Shown here in pieces: positions 1 to 31,218 of a DNA stretch of 64,000 bases. Numbering within the stretch: position 1 is the first letter of the stretch; each line of letters opens with the position of its first letter. A model generated the notes under the pieces. The model saw nothing but the letters and a program-made list of their open reading frames with translations. It did not search any database and was not told the DNA's origin. This stretch comes from Rhynchonema sp. JSB1_4 (lineage: Eukaryota > Nematoda > Chromadorea > Monhysterida > Xyalidae), in assembly GCA_030248065.1 (NCBI GenBank), contig JASAMV010003269.1, positions 1 to 64,000 of the forward strand, read 5' to 3'. The position numbers and the translations under genes were made by a program.

Positions 1-183
1 TCGATGGTTCCTTGATGGCACTGGGCTCAGGTTTTTCAGTCTGCAAACCAAGATTAGCTTAAGAAAAAACTGTCAAATGACAAGTCATCAATAATCAAGA
101 ATCGATTATGGGTCATGATGATAAACGACACAATAGTGCAACCGAACGGATTAATGGTAATACACAAAAAGTACAAATATATT

Positions 184-590
184 GTTCTGCCAGGACACTA
201 AAGTGGGAAAGGGCTCATTTTCGGGAGGGTATATCGTTCTCTGCCAGCACACTGAAGTGGGAAAGGGTTGATTTTCGGGAGGGTATATTGTTCTGCCAGG
301 ACACTAAAGTGGGGGAGGGTTGATTTTCGGGAGGGTATATCGTTCTGCCAGCACACTAAAGTGGGAAAGGGTTGATTTTCGGGAGGGTATATTGTTCTGC
401 CAGGACACTAAAGTGGGAGAGGGTTGATTTTCGGGAGAGCGTATCGTTCTGCCAGGACACTAAAGTGGGAAAGGGGTGACTTTCGGGAGGGTATATCGTT
501 CTGCCACGACACTAAAGTGGGAAAGGGTTGATTTTCGGGAGGGTATATCGTTCTGCCAGGACACTAAAGTGGGAGAGGGTAAATTGGGTA
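184..590. repeat. 52-bp tandem repeat, about 8 copies
   Basis: Eight head-to-tail copies of a unit that begins GTTCTGCCAGGACACTAAAG and continues through a GGGAGGGTATAT block. Starts are spaced about 52 bp apart (one spacing is 54 bp because of a 2-bp insertion). The last copy is truncated. Copies differ by a few substitutions. Open frames run through it in more than one frame and I treat them as repeat artefacts, not genes. Confidence 0.9.
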
Positions 591-932
591 GGTTCAGTAG
601 GGATTTTCAGGCTTTCAGGTCCGACCACTGGCGTAAGCCGTACACGACGTAGGCCATCCTGGCAATTGTCAAGTGGGCGATCGGGACGAGACGAACGGGG
701 TGTGACGGACCCACGCTCGTGATCGGGGCAAAGCACATTCATGCAGACCCCAACACTTGCATGGGTGCGCACACCGTCTCATCCTAATTTATTGAACTGA
801 ATAAATGAATCGACAAATAAGAATGTATCCCCACTTCCCGAACCGCAGAAAGGTGCGGTTTACTGTTATTTCACACGTTATTTCTGTTGCACATGCACTT
901 CACACTTTTTTGGGTAGCTAGACACTTCTTGA

Positions 933-1152
933 CGCGTCAAGAACTGTATGCTACGCCCGGGCGTAACGACCACTTCTTGACTACGCGGACAAGAAAGACA
1001 GAAATAATAATACACAGTCAAGAAGTGTGCTTTACGCCTGGGCGTAAAGACCACTTCTTGACTACGCGGACAAGAAAGACAAGAAAGACAGAAATTATGT
1101 TTTAGCGTCAAGAAGTGTGCGTTACGGCTGGGCGTAAAGACCATTTCTTGAC
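933..1152. repeat. Cluster of three palindromic 46-bp repeats
   Basis: Three units at about 933-981, 1017-1062 and 1107-1152. Each begins with GTCAAGAAGTG or a near variant, ends with CACTTCTTGAC and has an inner palindrome of the form TTACGCCCGGGCGTAA, so each can fold on itself. The spacers are related to each other and contain ACAAGAAAGACAGAAA-type sequence. No coding potential is evident. Confidence 0.85.
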
Positions 1153-2089
1153 TATGAGAGATAACAGTTCTAATCTAAACACTTAGCTCTTCTTAATGAA
1201 TCACTTTTAGCGCTTGTGTGTGAGAGATACTAGTGTTTTTTGTGTGCACCAACAAATCCATGGCAGTTTATGTGAATGGAAATTGGCCGAAACTTATACA
1301 ACAATGAACACTCCTGAAATTCTCCCTAGTTTTATGTAGCGAGCAACCTTTCACTGTGTGGAAGATTTGAACATTTAATGAGGTTATACGTACATGTGCA
1401 GGGCGTTGGCTTGAGAGCTAAATATTGAACAATTACACGACAATGCTTTGTATTGAGACGTCCTGTAATGTTCACCTACCCTAAAACAAAGATTTTGTGA
1501 TCAGGCTTAGACTAAGGCTTCCGACCAACCGGCCTACTGTGAGACTAAAAGCAAGCCCGACCCTAAACACCACCGCCCATCGCGAGCATTCTTTAGACTC
1601 AGCTTGATGGAGTTTGAATTTTGTATAAACCAGCCCCCAACTCTGGACATCTTGCTCATTGTAATTATTGAAGCTTCCGAAACTTATGTTGTGAAACCAC
1701 AGGGGCACTTCATGACAAGAACATCAACGGAATCATTGTCAGTCATGCACAATGTAACACACGAGTCAGTACTTGAGAGGGTGCGTGATCGAATTTGTAA
1801 AATAGAAACGCCCACTAAACACTAAACCTCAGAGAACTTTTGTAAAACGTTTTTGTGGAATTTTGAATACTATTTTAAGACACAATGTGAAGTTGTTCAG
1901 GACGATTGGGTTTCTAATTAATGACTTTTGTCACCTACTGTCAGTCAAAATTTTGATGTTCCTATATTATATCGCCTTGAGTACTTAATCTGCAATGCAA
2001 ATTGGGACCCATGTACATGTACGTTTTGGTTTCACAGACTAATTTTTTATTCGTATAACTGACATTGTGTTTCTGTCCACCCAGACCAC
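1153..2089. other. Non-genic stretch between two palindromic repeat clusters
   Basis: No exon-like open frame with splice signals and no recognised RNA gene. The flanking clusters are in inverted relation, so this could be the interior of one transposable element, but no coding remnant supports that. Confidence 0.5.
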
Positions 2090-2300
2090 GTAGTCAAGAC
2101 GTGGTCCTCACGCCCAGGCGTAACGCACACTTCTTGACTGTGTGTTATTATTTCTGTCTTTCTTGTCCGCATAGTCAAGAAGTGTATGTTACGCCCGGGC
2201 GTAAAGACCACTTCTTGACTATGCGGACAAGAAAGACAAGAAAGACAGGAAAGACAAGAAAGACAAGAATTCTTGTCCGTGCGTCAAGAAGTGTCCACAT
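2090..2300. repeat. Second cluster of the palindromic 46-bp repeat
   Basis: Two units at about 2094-2139 and 2174-2219 plus a partial unit near 2282, of the same GTCAAGAAGTG...CACTTCTTGAC type as at 0.9-1.15 kb. The spacer TTTCTGTCTTTCTTGTCCGC is the reverse complement of the spacer in the first cluster. Confidence 0.85.
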
Positions 2301-2391
2301 ACGCTTTTTTGTTGCATGCATGCGGTGGAGGATTATCTTTTCTTTTGTTTCATTTTTTTAAATTACCGTGCGTGAATGTTTGTTGACGACA

Positions 2392-2462
2392 GATAGATTA
2401 TTCCAAAAGTGTTGACGATAGATAGATGAAATCAAAAAGTGTTGACGATAGATAGACGAATT
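2392..2462. repeat. Short tandem repeat, three copies of about 30 bp
   Basis: Three copies of GTTGACGAYAGATAGAT spaced about 30 bp apart. Just downstream (2465-2672) a block containing GGGGGTTCTATTTC and GGGGTCAGTGATTAATTGAG is repeated twice. Related sequence recurs in reverse orientation at about 5,240-5,370, which marks it as a dispersed repeat. Confidence 0.7.
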
Positions 2463-2757
2463 TGAGGGGGTTCTATTCCCGCCCCTAAATGGGGTCAGTG
2501 ATTAATTGAGCTGAGCCCCCCTTCTATTTAGGTTTTCACGCTAATGGGGGTTCTATTTCTCCCCGGAATAGAGCCCCCTAAATGGGGTCAGTGATTAATT
2601 GAGCCCCCCTCTCTATTTAGGTTTTTACGGTAATGGGGGTTCTATTTCCGACAATACGGTAAAAATCTTCGGTCCGGCCCGACCCGACCCGATCCTAACC
2701 TCTATGTGCGCATTGGCAAGTCCCAAGCACGATCGTGTCGCCTCTAGGCATGGGGGC

Positions 2758-3634
2758 CATAGTAGTGGCTGGGGGGGGGGGTTGGGGGGGTTACCCCCCC
2801 TCTGAGTACTTACCTACCACAAAACCCGAGGGGGGGTTGGGGGGGGTTGAGTACTTACCTCTCACTATGGGTGGGCACAATACCCAATACCAATACCACC
2901 ACCCAATACCAATACCAATACCAGTGTTTGGTATTGGTATTGGGTCTAATTCTGGTATTGGGTAATAACCCATGACTCAAAACCCAATGCCAAACCAATA
3001 CCAAACCCAATACCAACCCAATACCAGACCAAAAACCCAATACCAAACCAATACTAGACCAATACCCAATACCAATACCAACCCAATACCCAATACTCAA
3101 TACCAATACCAACCCAATACCAAACACAATACCAGGCACTTCAGTAGTATTGATCTGGTATTGGGTATTGGTATTGGTATTGGGTCTCACCCGGTATTGG
3201 TATTGGGTATTGGTATTGGGTCACCAATTTGGTATTGGTATTGGGTATTGGTACAGGGCCGGTATTGGGATTGGGTATTGGTATTGGGTGTCAAAAGTGG
3301 TATTGTGCCCAGGCCTACCTCTCACAACTCCAAATCATACCTCTCACAAGCAATTTTATGCCTTTTTAAGGCAAAAATCGGTGTTTTTCGACCTTATTTT
3401 TCCAAAAATCGCGCGCTCCGCGCGCAAACCCACCCATAATACCTATTTTTAGGCGATTTTCGGCGAAAATTTGGAAGAAGTACTATTTTTACCTAAATTT
3501 TTGGCCAAAATTGTATCACAAAAACGGTGTTTTTTCGCCTTTTTGGGTGACCAAAATCATACCTCTCACGCTTCCGGTCCCAACCCCGCATCATACTTAC
3601 CTCCCCTCCCACACATGGGCCTGCCACTACACTG
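2758..3634. mobile_element. Non-autonomous hAT-like element carrying a nested element
   Basis: The ends are inverted: left CATAGTAGTGGC, right GCCACTACACTG (10 of 12 match as a TIR). It is bounded by an 8-bp direct repeat ATGGGGGC at 2750-2757 and 3635-3642, the duplication length made by hAT transposases. The interior has G/C runs and a GCGCGC palindrome near 3,410. A second element sits inside it. There is no transposase ORF, so any transposase would be supplied in trans. Confidence 0.8.
2866..3317. mobile_element. CCAATAC-rich hAT-like element nested in the 2758-3634 element
   Basis: The ends are TATGGGTGGGCACAATACC and GGTATTGTGCCCAGGCCTA (16 of 19 match when inverted). The flanks carry an exact 8-bp duplication CCTCTCAC at 2858-2865 and 3318-3325. 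The left half is a degenerate CCCAATACCAATACC array and the right half is its reverse complement, so the whole element is a long hairpin. It interrupts the older element around it. The long open frames (Tyr-Trp-Val or Pro-Asn-Thr rich) are repeat artefacts. Confidence 0.85.
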
Positions 3635-3659
3635 ATGGGGGCAATACCGATTTTTTGAC

Positions 3660-4060
3660 CCAAGCCAATACCCGCCAATACCCAATACCAGGGCCCACCC
3701 CCAATACCCAATACCTCAAATCGGACCCAACCCAATACCCAATACTCCGGTTGAGACCCAATACCCAATACCCAATACCGACCCAATATCAAAAAATTCC
3801 AAAATTTTTGAAAAAAATAGGTCTGTTTTGGATTTTTTTATCGAATACTAGGTAAAATATGACTGAATTTCTCACATTCCTGAACATTGCAGCTGAAAAA
3901 TAGCGATTTCAAAAGCTGAAAAAGTAAAAATTTTACAAAATTTCAGGGCTCTGAGGCGAAAAATGGGGCAAAACAGGGGTATTGGGTGGCACCCAATACC
4001 TGGCGAAGACCCAATCCAGTACCCAATACCCAATACCAAGGCCACACCCAATATCCAATG
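3660..4060. repeat. Further CCCAATACC arrays
   Basis: Degenerate (CCCAATAC)n blocks at about 3,665-3,790 and 3,985-4,050 outside the nested element, separated by AT-rich DNA. They resemble the interior of the 2866-3317 element and are probably fragments of related copies. Confidence 0.7.
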
Positions 4061-4063
4061 GCA

Positions 4064-5060
4064 CTCCTGGAGTATAGCGGACCCAATAGAAAAATGCCTG
4101 GAAACGCTTGGAAAACCCACCCAGGGGTTTTCGATGGTGCTGAAAACGAATATGACATCGTCTCCAACCCAATCCAACTGAAAAAACCGGAAAAGTGAGA
4201 AAACTTTTTGGCGCCAAAAAGTGTGAGCTGGCTAATCCGCGTGGGAAAGTGGATTCGGCGCCAAAGTATGAGCGTGAGAACGTGGATTTGGCGCCAAAGT
4301 GCGTGGGCGTGGGTATATAAGGCGTGGGTATACTCTGGCAATTCTTTTGGGAGAAACTTTTCAACCGCGTTGCCTGATCCCTAAAGCGCATTATGCGTGC
4401 ACTGGCTACAGAAGTCACGTGACCGCTATAGCCAGTGCACGCATCATGCGCTTTACGGATCAGGCAACGCGTTCGAAAAGTTTCTCCCAAAAGAATTGTC
4501 AGAGTATACCTTCGGATCCAAGTAGTGTGCGTGCGTGTATGTAACCCACCTATTACCATCATTATGGCTCTATTCGTCATCGCTCGCGCGATTACCAGTG
4601 AATCCAATGCTATCCAGTTCTTGCGCCAGCGACATGTTCTGCGCACCCAGCCTCCAACGTGCCCCCAGTGCCGAATACCAGTGGCGCGAACTGTTCGCAC
4701 GCGATGGCAACGGCCGCCTGTCGTCGAATGCGGCGTTCGACAATCTGCTGTTGCATCTGAGTCAGTTGTACGCCACACCATAAACGCCTAACGGCACCCC
4801 TTTGGACCTCGGTCCACGTACCCTAACCCAACGGCCCTCATCAGGGCCACCAAAACGAAGCCATGTACTGAAGGATTTTGAAAGGGACGTACCTGAAACA
4901 GTTGGATTGGGTCGGAGGGGAAGAGTAGATATGAAAGAGTTGGATTGGGTTGGAGACGATGTCATATTCGTTTTCAGCCCCATCGAAAACCCCTGGGTGG
5001 GTTTTCCAAGCGTTTCCAGGCATTTTTCTATTGGGTCCCGTCCGCTACACTCCAGGAGGG
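4064..5060. mobile_element. Composite foldback element with an inner palindrome
   Basis: Outer arms at about 4,064-4,180 and 4,925-5,060 are inverted copies of each other, sharing for example CCAAGCGTTTCCAGGCATTT on the right arm and its complement on the left. Inside, 4,325-4,515 is a second near-perfect palindrome with arms of about 80 bp around GAAGTCACGTGACCGC. Part of that inner palindrome recurs near 51.7 kb, so it is a mobile family. No transposase is seen. Confidence 0.7.
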
Positions 5061-5566
5061 CGGTATTGGGTATTGGGTATTGCCCCCATGCCTAGTCGCC
5101 TCCCGAACGCATCACGCGGCACGAGCTGGGAAGATTGATGCTATAAGCTCCCTTTATTCTCTGGGATTGGTTTTGGCTTCAATTTGAATTCGGGTGGATT
5201 TCCGTATAATTAGTCGCTCCCGCTCGTGAATGAAATGAAAACCTAAATACAAGGGGGGCTCTCTATATCAATCAATACCGAAAAACCTAAATAGAAGGGG
5301 GGCTCTATTAACTCACTGACCCCATTTTGGGGGGCTCTATTCCGGGGGGCTGTATTAATTCACTGACCCGAACCTGAAAAAATTGTTCCCAAAAATACCC
5401 CCAAAAGCCCCTAAAAAGGGGTTTGAAAGGACGTTTTTTCGCTTGTAATCGCATTTATTCGTGTCTATTGGTCAATAAGAGGCGTACTGGGAAATTGGGT
5501 TAAAACCAATACCCAATACTAATCCAGAAAAACCCAATACCAAACCAATACCATACCCATAATAAC

Positions 5567-5989
5567 CACTGTAGTGGCTGGGGGGATGGGGGGGGATTCC
5601 CCCCCCTAAGGGATATCTATCTCGAGTCAACCCTTAGGGGGGGGATGGGGGGGAAGGGTATCTATCTCGAGCCGACCCCAAAGGGTATCTCGAGTAAGCA
5701 GATTTATGCTTTTCAAAGGCAAAAATCGGTGTTTTTCGACCTCGGAACCCCTAAAAAATCGCGCGCTCCGCGCGCAAGCACCCAAAAATGGTCATTTTAG
5801 GCCAATTTTAGGCAAAAATGTCAAAAAGTACCCATTTTTGGGCCAAATTTGCAGTAAAATTGCATGCAAAAAACGGCCTTTTGACGGACTATAGGGGTAT
5901 CTTGGGTAGCCTTTGGGGGGTATCTCGAGTAACTCCGAAACCTTCCCCCCCCAAGGGTATCTTGGGTCGATTGGCCTGCCACCACACTG
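5567..5989. mobile_element. hAT-like MITE inserted in a CCAATAC-rich element
   Basis: The left end CACTGTAGTGGCTGGGG and right end GCCACCACACTG resemble the ends of the 2758-3634 element. The flanks (ATAATAAC left, CCCATAAC right) match only at the last five bases, so the target duplication is imperfect. The interior holds a GCGCGCTCCGCGCGC palindrome near 5,760. Confidence 0.65.
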
Positions 5990-5994
5990 CCCAT

Positions 5995-6749
5995 AACCCA
6001 TGACTCAAAACCCAATACCAAACCAATACCAAACCCAATACCAACCCAATACTAGACCAAAAACCCAATACCAAACCAATACTAAGACCAATACCCAAAT
6101 ACCAATACCAACCAACCCAATACTCAATACCAGTGCTGTGGCTGGGGGGGGGGGGGGTGGGGGTCCCCCCAATGGTACCCTACCCGCCCCGGCCTGGTAC
6201 GCTACCCCCTACCCGCCCCGCTCTGGTACCCTACCCCCTCCCCGCCCCGCCCTGGTATCCTACCCGCCCCGAATTTTACCCCCAAAATTCCCATTTTTCG
6301 GTCAAAAATGCCCAAATTTCGACCGAAAACCCTAAAAAGTGCAAAAAATCTCGCGCTGCGCGCGATATATGTACTGTTTAGTACTTAAAAACAGGCACGC
6401 GAAATAACTTGTGTTGTACCCTACCCGCCCCGAAAAATCTTACCCCCCCCCCCCAAACCGGATTCCCCCCCCCCCAAAATCCCAGGTACACTACCCCCCT
6501 ACCCGCCCCGATTTTTTCCACCCATGTACCCTACCCGCCCCGCCAAAGTAGCCACAGCACTGCTCAATACCAATACCACCCCAATACCAAGCCCAATACC
6601 AGGCACTTCAGTAGTATTGATCTGGTATTGGGTCTCACCCGGTATTGGTATTGGGTCACCAATTTGGTATTGGTATTGGGATTGGGTATTGGTACAGGGC
6701 CGGTATTGGTATTGGGTGGGTGTCAAACGTGGTATTGTGCCCAGGCCTA
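5995..6749. repeat. Second copy of the CCAATAC hairpin element, interrupted
   Basis: 5,997-6,130 matches about 2,969-3,110, and 6,563-6,749 matches about 3,090-3,317, ending with the same GGTATTGTGCCCAGGCCTA terminus. The copy is split by the MITE at 6131-6562. Part of its left side lies beyond the MITE at 5567-5989 (5,495-5,566). I could not find its left terminus. Confidence 0.7.
6131..6562. mobile_element. hAT MITE with 8-bp target duplication
   Basis: Begins CAGTGCTGTGGCTGGGG and ends TAGCCACAGCACTG, with an exact 8-bp duplication CTCAATAC at 6123-6130 and 6563-6570. The interior has repeated TACCCGCCCCG units and a GCGCTGCGCGC palindrome near 6,350. It is inserted in a CCAATAC repeat. 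There is no coding sequence. Confidence 0.85.
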
Positions 6750-6964
6750 ATTTAGGTGGTTCTATTATTGGGAGGGTTCTATTTCCGACAATACTGTACT
6801 GCACTGGTAATTTATTTGAAAAAAACGTTTTTTTTCGAAAAAAAACCGTTTTTTCCTAAAATATAAATTAGTGACCCACTGGGCACTATAATGTTGATTC
6901 ATTTTCAGTTTGTTTCAGAAGGCTGTGCGGTTGTGCCTGTTTTACTAATTTGGGCACTGCAAAA

Positions 6965-16780
<9,816 letters not shown>

Positions 16781-18139
16781 GAATACAGTTGTTGATGAAA
16801 TCATCGCCACCGAAATGTTGTGGTTCAGTATTTACTTTCCTATTACCATGGTTGGTTGTGAGACGTTTTCAATTTTCTATTGTCTGCAAACGTGGTGCAC
16901 CCGTTTCTTTATTTTGTCCACCCGGAAGTAACTTCATGCAGTGTTTTTGTGCAGATTTTGTTGGGCAAATTGTGAAATATTCTTATTTTAAACATGATTT
17001 CATGTCAGCGCTGCTTGTTTTGGGGGGTTAGTTATCACTTCAGTGTTTTGTGACGGGCGAACATGGTTTCACATAGGGGTAAGATAGTCTCTGGTCAATA
17101 AGAAAAGCGAAAAAAGGTTTGTGTGTCGTCTGACAAATCTTAGTCAAAGCTGGCATTGTATTATCATTTGTTGAGGAAACATTCCCTGCGAGAATTCATT
17201 GCAATTACTGAACAATTATCTAGTGTGTCATTGCTATTTTGAATTTGAATTTACCAATCATAAGGACATACTGTAATCTGACGATATCACAAACGAACCT
17301 TATTGCCTTTTTGCATTCACCTTGATTTTGTGCCATTTTCTGGCCTTATTTATTGGTGTGGTTCTCATTTGAAGGGTTTTGCCCATTATTCCATTATTGT
17401 GTGCAGTGATGTAGTTGGAGTCGAGTTGCGGAGGTGGGTTGTTATCCCCCCCAGCTAGCGCTAGCTCGAGCTACCAAATCCCATACGCCGAAGCGCCTGC
17501 TAGCTAGCTCGAGCAGCCCAAAAAATTACAGAAACGTGTTTTTGTGTGCTTTTTCGGCAAAAACTTCCAATATCCCACCAAATTTCAACTTTTGCTAGGT
17601 ATTGATAGCTGGCTTGAATTGGCCTGGCTGGCTAGCTTGAGCTACCTGACCAACTATTTCACAGTGTGGTACTCATTTGTTAGAAGAACATGGTTACAAT
17701 GCCCTCTGCGATTTTGAGATGTTATTTGTGGAAGCGGTGTGATATTTATTAAAATTTTTATTGGAACACATTAGGAATGGTTTTAAATGTGTTGCACATT
17801 TATAATACAAATTGCTCCTGTTTTTCTGGTACATTTTCTTTATTCCGATGCAAGCTCATGATGAATTTTTCGCTTTGCCCGTTCTCATTGTTCAAATCTC
17901 AGAAAAAGTATTCATTACATTTTAAAAAAGTTGGATTTATTGGATTGCATATTCATACATTCTTCACATTAACTTCGCTCATCTCTGAATAAAATTTGTT
18001 TATCTATATCTGGTGTTTTTTGTTATAACAGTATCTGTTATTTTCACGGCCAAAATCTACTTCTTGGTCTACTTTTCCGAGAATTTTGTTGTGCATCTCT
18101 TTGCAGTAGGTTGTGACCGATTTAGGCATTGGTTGGGGT
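16781..18139. other. GFAT-KAT2 intergenic region and GFAT 3' flank
   Basis: Contains no supported exon. An AATAAA at 17,988-17,993 could be the GFAT polyadenylation signal, but it is 1.2 kb past the stop codon. A GC-rich element-like block at about 17,406-17,667, beginning CAGTGATGTAGTTGG and with repeated GCTAGCTCGAGC-type sequence, may be another hAT relic; its duplication is not clear. Confidence 0.5.
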
Positions 18140-18261
18140 CAGTGGTGTAGCTACCCAGGCGGGGCGGCAACCTACTGTACCACCCAAAATGCGGGGCGGC
18201 AACCTACCTACTGTACCAGCCGAGCTAGGGGGGTTTTCTTAATAATTTTTTTATTTTTTAT

Positions 18262-18296
<35 letters not shown>

Positions 18297-18336
18297 AAAA
18301 CAAAAAAAAAAAACACCCCCCCCCCCCCCCCCAGAG
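18140..18336. mobile_element. Truncated copy of the 7.9-kb MITE followed by A and C runs
   Basis: 18,140-18,235 repeats the left end and first units of the element at 7889-8284 (CAGTGGTGTAGCTACCCAGG start). Instead of the matching right end, the sequence goes into a long A run and then a C run to about 18,332. The right TIR and duplication are missing. This looks like a real truncation or a poorly resolved assembly stretch. Confidence 0.7.
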
Positions 18337-18400
18337 ACGACAGCTGCGGGTGCATGTTGCTTCTTACGATGACTTCATGCACCATTCGTTTTGAGCGAAA

Positions 18401-28442
<10,042 letters not shown>

Positions 28443-28927
28443 TTTTGGAACATATCAGAGAAATCATGTCTTCGTATAGATGTTGACGGGACATTCCAGT
28501 AGCTTTTCTGAAACTCGCTGATCTGATGTTTTGTTCTCTGTTTGTGTGTTTATAAATTTTCATTTTTTCTGTGTCTGTATTTCTGTATTCGCATAATTTT
28601 TGTTGTTTTTGTTTATTTAACACAACCGCGTCGTATTTTTTAACGCTTTGATACTTTGGTCAATTGATCTCTTGTGTAGTTTGTTTCTGTTCGTTTTATT
28701 TTCCCTTGTGCAACAACAAAATTTACCTGCCAATTTTGTATCAGTACATGATAATGATACACCCTGTTCTGTTCTTGCTATCTTCCACGTCTTCTGTTTT
28801 TTTGCTGTTTATGACCGCAAGGTGAATGAATGCAACAAAATTTATCTTAGTCATCCATTTGAAACAAATACCCAGTAACGTAATTAATCGGTAGTTTCAT
28901 GAAAATGTTCAGTTCATAAATGCAGCC
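28443..28927. other. KAT2 3' flank
   Basis: T-rich sequence after the KAT2 stop codon, presumably 3'UTR and terminator region. No clear AATAAA was seen close to the stop, and I see no exon-like open frame. Confidence 0.4.
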
Positions 28928-29413
28928 GTGAGTATCATCAACATCATTCACGGTTGCCTGTCCATTTGTGTCCTGACAACGGTGCGTGATAACCGTGTAG
29001 AAAGCGTTCAAATCGCCCGGTTGCAGTCGAATCGAATCTTAGTGTTGTTTCTGACCGAAATTCATGATTCGCACTTCGTATGGTACTTGGCCACGCTGCA
29101 GTCAGTGTCACCCGGTCCCTCCACAAACGTGCCAAAAGCGAAGCGTACCAGACGGAACGGAATTTCACCTGATGATTTTAGGGAATTGTTTAGTCGTTGA
29201 CGCGAGTGGTCACCTCTGGTCGTCAACTCGAGCAACGAGCGCGAGAAATATGTATACAGGGTGATTCAAAAGTACCCTCAATTTGATCACTCCCGTGGTT
29301 TTACCGAGAAATATACAATCTGTTTATGGTTATGTCATAGCTCGTTCGAGTCGCCCGGCAATTCCGCACGTGAAAACTGTTCATCAACGCAATTTGCTGT
29401 TCGTGGCAAATGA
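28928..29413 (+). pseudogene. Unrecognised open frame broken by one stop
   Basis: One reading frame is open for 90 codons (28,928-29,197), is stopped by TGA at 29,198-29,200, and continues open in the same frame for 70 more codons to a stop at 29,411-29,413. The second part reads coding-like (for example VIQKYPQFDHSRGFTEKYT). I do not recognise the family. It could be a decayed gene, exons separated by an unrecognised intron, or a transposon remnant: ACAGGGTGATTCAAAAGTAC inside it resembles ends of known insect transposons. A competing frame is also open at 29,060-29,260. Confidence 0.3.
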
Positions 29414-31218
29414 CGGCATGGTTTACATTCGTATAGGTTCAATTTTGCAATTTATTACATTTTAATGTCAGATAGCCATTTTCCCATAGAGCATAGTGAA
29501 CTGGGTTTGATCAAACTTTGCGGTGAATTGAATTGGTTATATATAACAGGTGCAGGTTAACGCAATAAAATGTGGTGGAGTTCACAAACACTTTAAACGA
29601 ACACTCGCGCACGCAATAATTGCGCTGAAAAAAAGAAATTGGACCCCCAGCGTCAAATTGCCACCCCCGAAACAGGTCGAAAATAGAACAGTGTACATAA
29701 TATGAATAAGACTAAAGAAATTTATACCTAATTGAAACAAAAATAAACAACATTGCGTGTCAATTTATTCACAGGCAATTTCATGCTACGGGATTGGACA
29801 AGCTCGTTTTTAGATTGTCGCATTTTTGCCAACGTTTCTTGCCGCCTTGGCTTGGCACATACTAATTCTGGAACATTTTAGGCGGGCGCCCCCATCTGAG
29901 CCCATTTTATTTCACCTACATAAACTTCGCTCGCAGAAACTTTTCTGTTGACACTGGGGAACAAGAGGACTACCCGCGAAAAGTTTTGTACCATTTTGTG
30001 TCTTCAAGTGCTCTTAGCATATCAGGCGACCATCACGTGTGGCCCAGCCACAAGGTGCCTAAAAATGCCAGAATACATCTCGGCTCAACTCAGCTTATGG
30101 TACATTTCGAATACCTTCAATTCTGTAAACAAAAACAGTTACCACAGTCACACTAGGTGCAGTTATATGTACACATATGTATGTAAAGTTCCTTTTGGTT
30201 TTGGTTTATGTTTTAGGAAATGGTACCAGGTATAACTTAAGCTTCAAGCTCGTCAAATCCATGCCCACTGAGATAGACATTACGTGAGCACGCAGTCGTA
30301 TTGTGATTTTCATTTGATACTATGAGTGCTTTTCTGAACAAAACGATAAGTAAGTACGGTATATGTAGTTCTATGGAACCAATTCGCACTACATTTTCGC
30401 ATTTTTTATAAATTTTTTATAATGTTTCTCATGTTCACATGCGCTTTTGTCAAACACACAGATGGGGTGCTGTTCAAATATTGCAAAAATGTCGCCCCGC
30501 CCCGTGACTGTTTTATGAGCGTGTGACCGCCAATGAGAGTTTTTTCCATAAAAATTTGGCACATGCTTGGGGTATGAAAAATGTAGAAAGCTAACAGCTG
30601 TTAGTTATTCGGTATTGTGTTACAAAACAAAATGCTGTGTTCGGGATTTATGCATTGGTTCAGAAAAAGCCGAGAATTCTATTATTGTATCCTGTGCATT
30701 ATCCCAGATCCGGGTCCCAAGCACGCCCAGGCGTTTTCGTTGATGAAAATAGTTGAAATACATTGCATCACATGGTGTCATAAGCTGCAGATTTATGTGT
30801 TGCATTGCCGTTCGTCAGGTTATTGGGGTTACTCTAAGCGTCAAAAACGCAGCCCAACAAAATTCTCGATTTCCGTTTTTTTGTTGGCAAACCCCCACCC
30901 CATCAAACTGGCGATCAGCTGTTTGTCTCGTGGCATTTTTATGATCAGTTTTATGCGCTGGTGTTCTGCTCTGTTCATTTGCCAGCAATGCGGTGCCATT
31001 TTTTGCAATTTATGACTTGGACGTCTCGCGCACCGGCGTCTGGAAACTATTACGTTGAAATTCTGAAGCTCTGTTGTCGTGGCTTCGAATTTATGCATCC
31101 CGTTGCTGGAAATGACTTCATGTTTTCACTTTCAGTTTCAAAAACATTTTAAAAATGCTCTGCAAGTTGAGTTCAACTGCACGAAATTGCTGTACCCATC
31201 AAAAATAATGACACATAC
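29414..31218. other. Non-genic AT-rich stretch
   Basis: I see no exon with convincing codon composition plus splice sites, no recognised RNA gene, and no element with matched ends. Confidence 0.4.

Noticed and set aside
512..772. Small ORFs near the window start
   Set aside because: They overlap the 52-bp tandem repeat and have no gene-like features.
933..1152. CRISPR-like repeat-spacer array
   Set aside because: The genome is eukaryotic, the spacers are related to each other, and there are no cas genes; better seen as subterminal transposon repeats.
2791..3452. Tyr-Trp-Val and Pro-Asn-Thr-Gln repeat ORFs
   Set aside because: Translations of the CCCAATACC repeat and its complement inside a MITE.
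3933..4791. ORFs up to 282 codons around 4-4.8 kb
   Set aside because: They run through inverted repeat arms and the inner palindrome; no domain or splice evidence.
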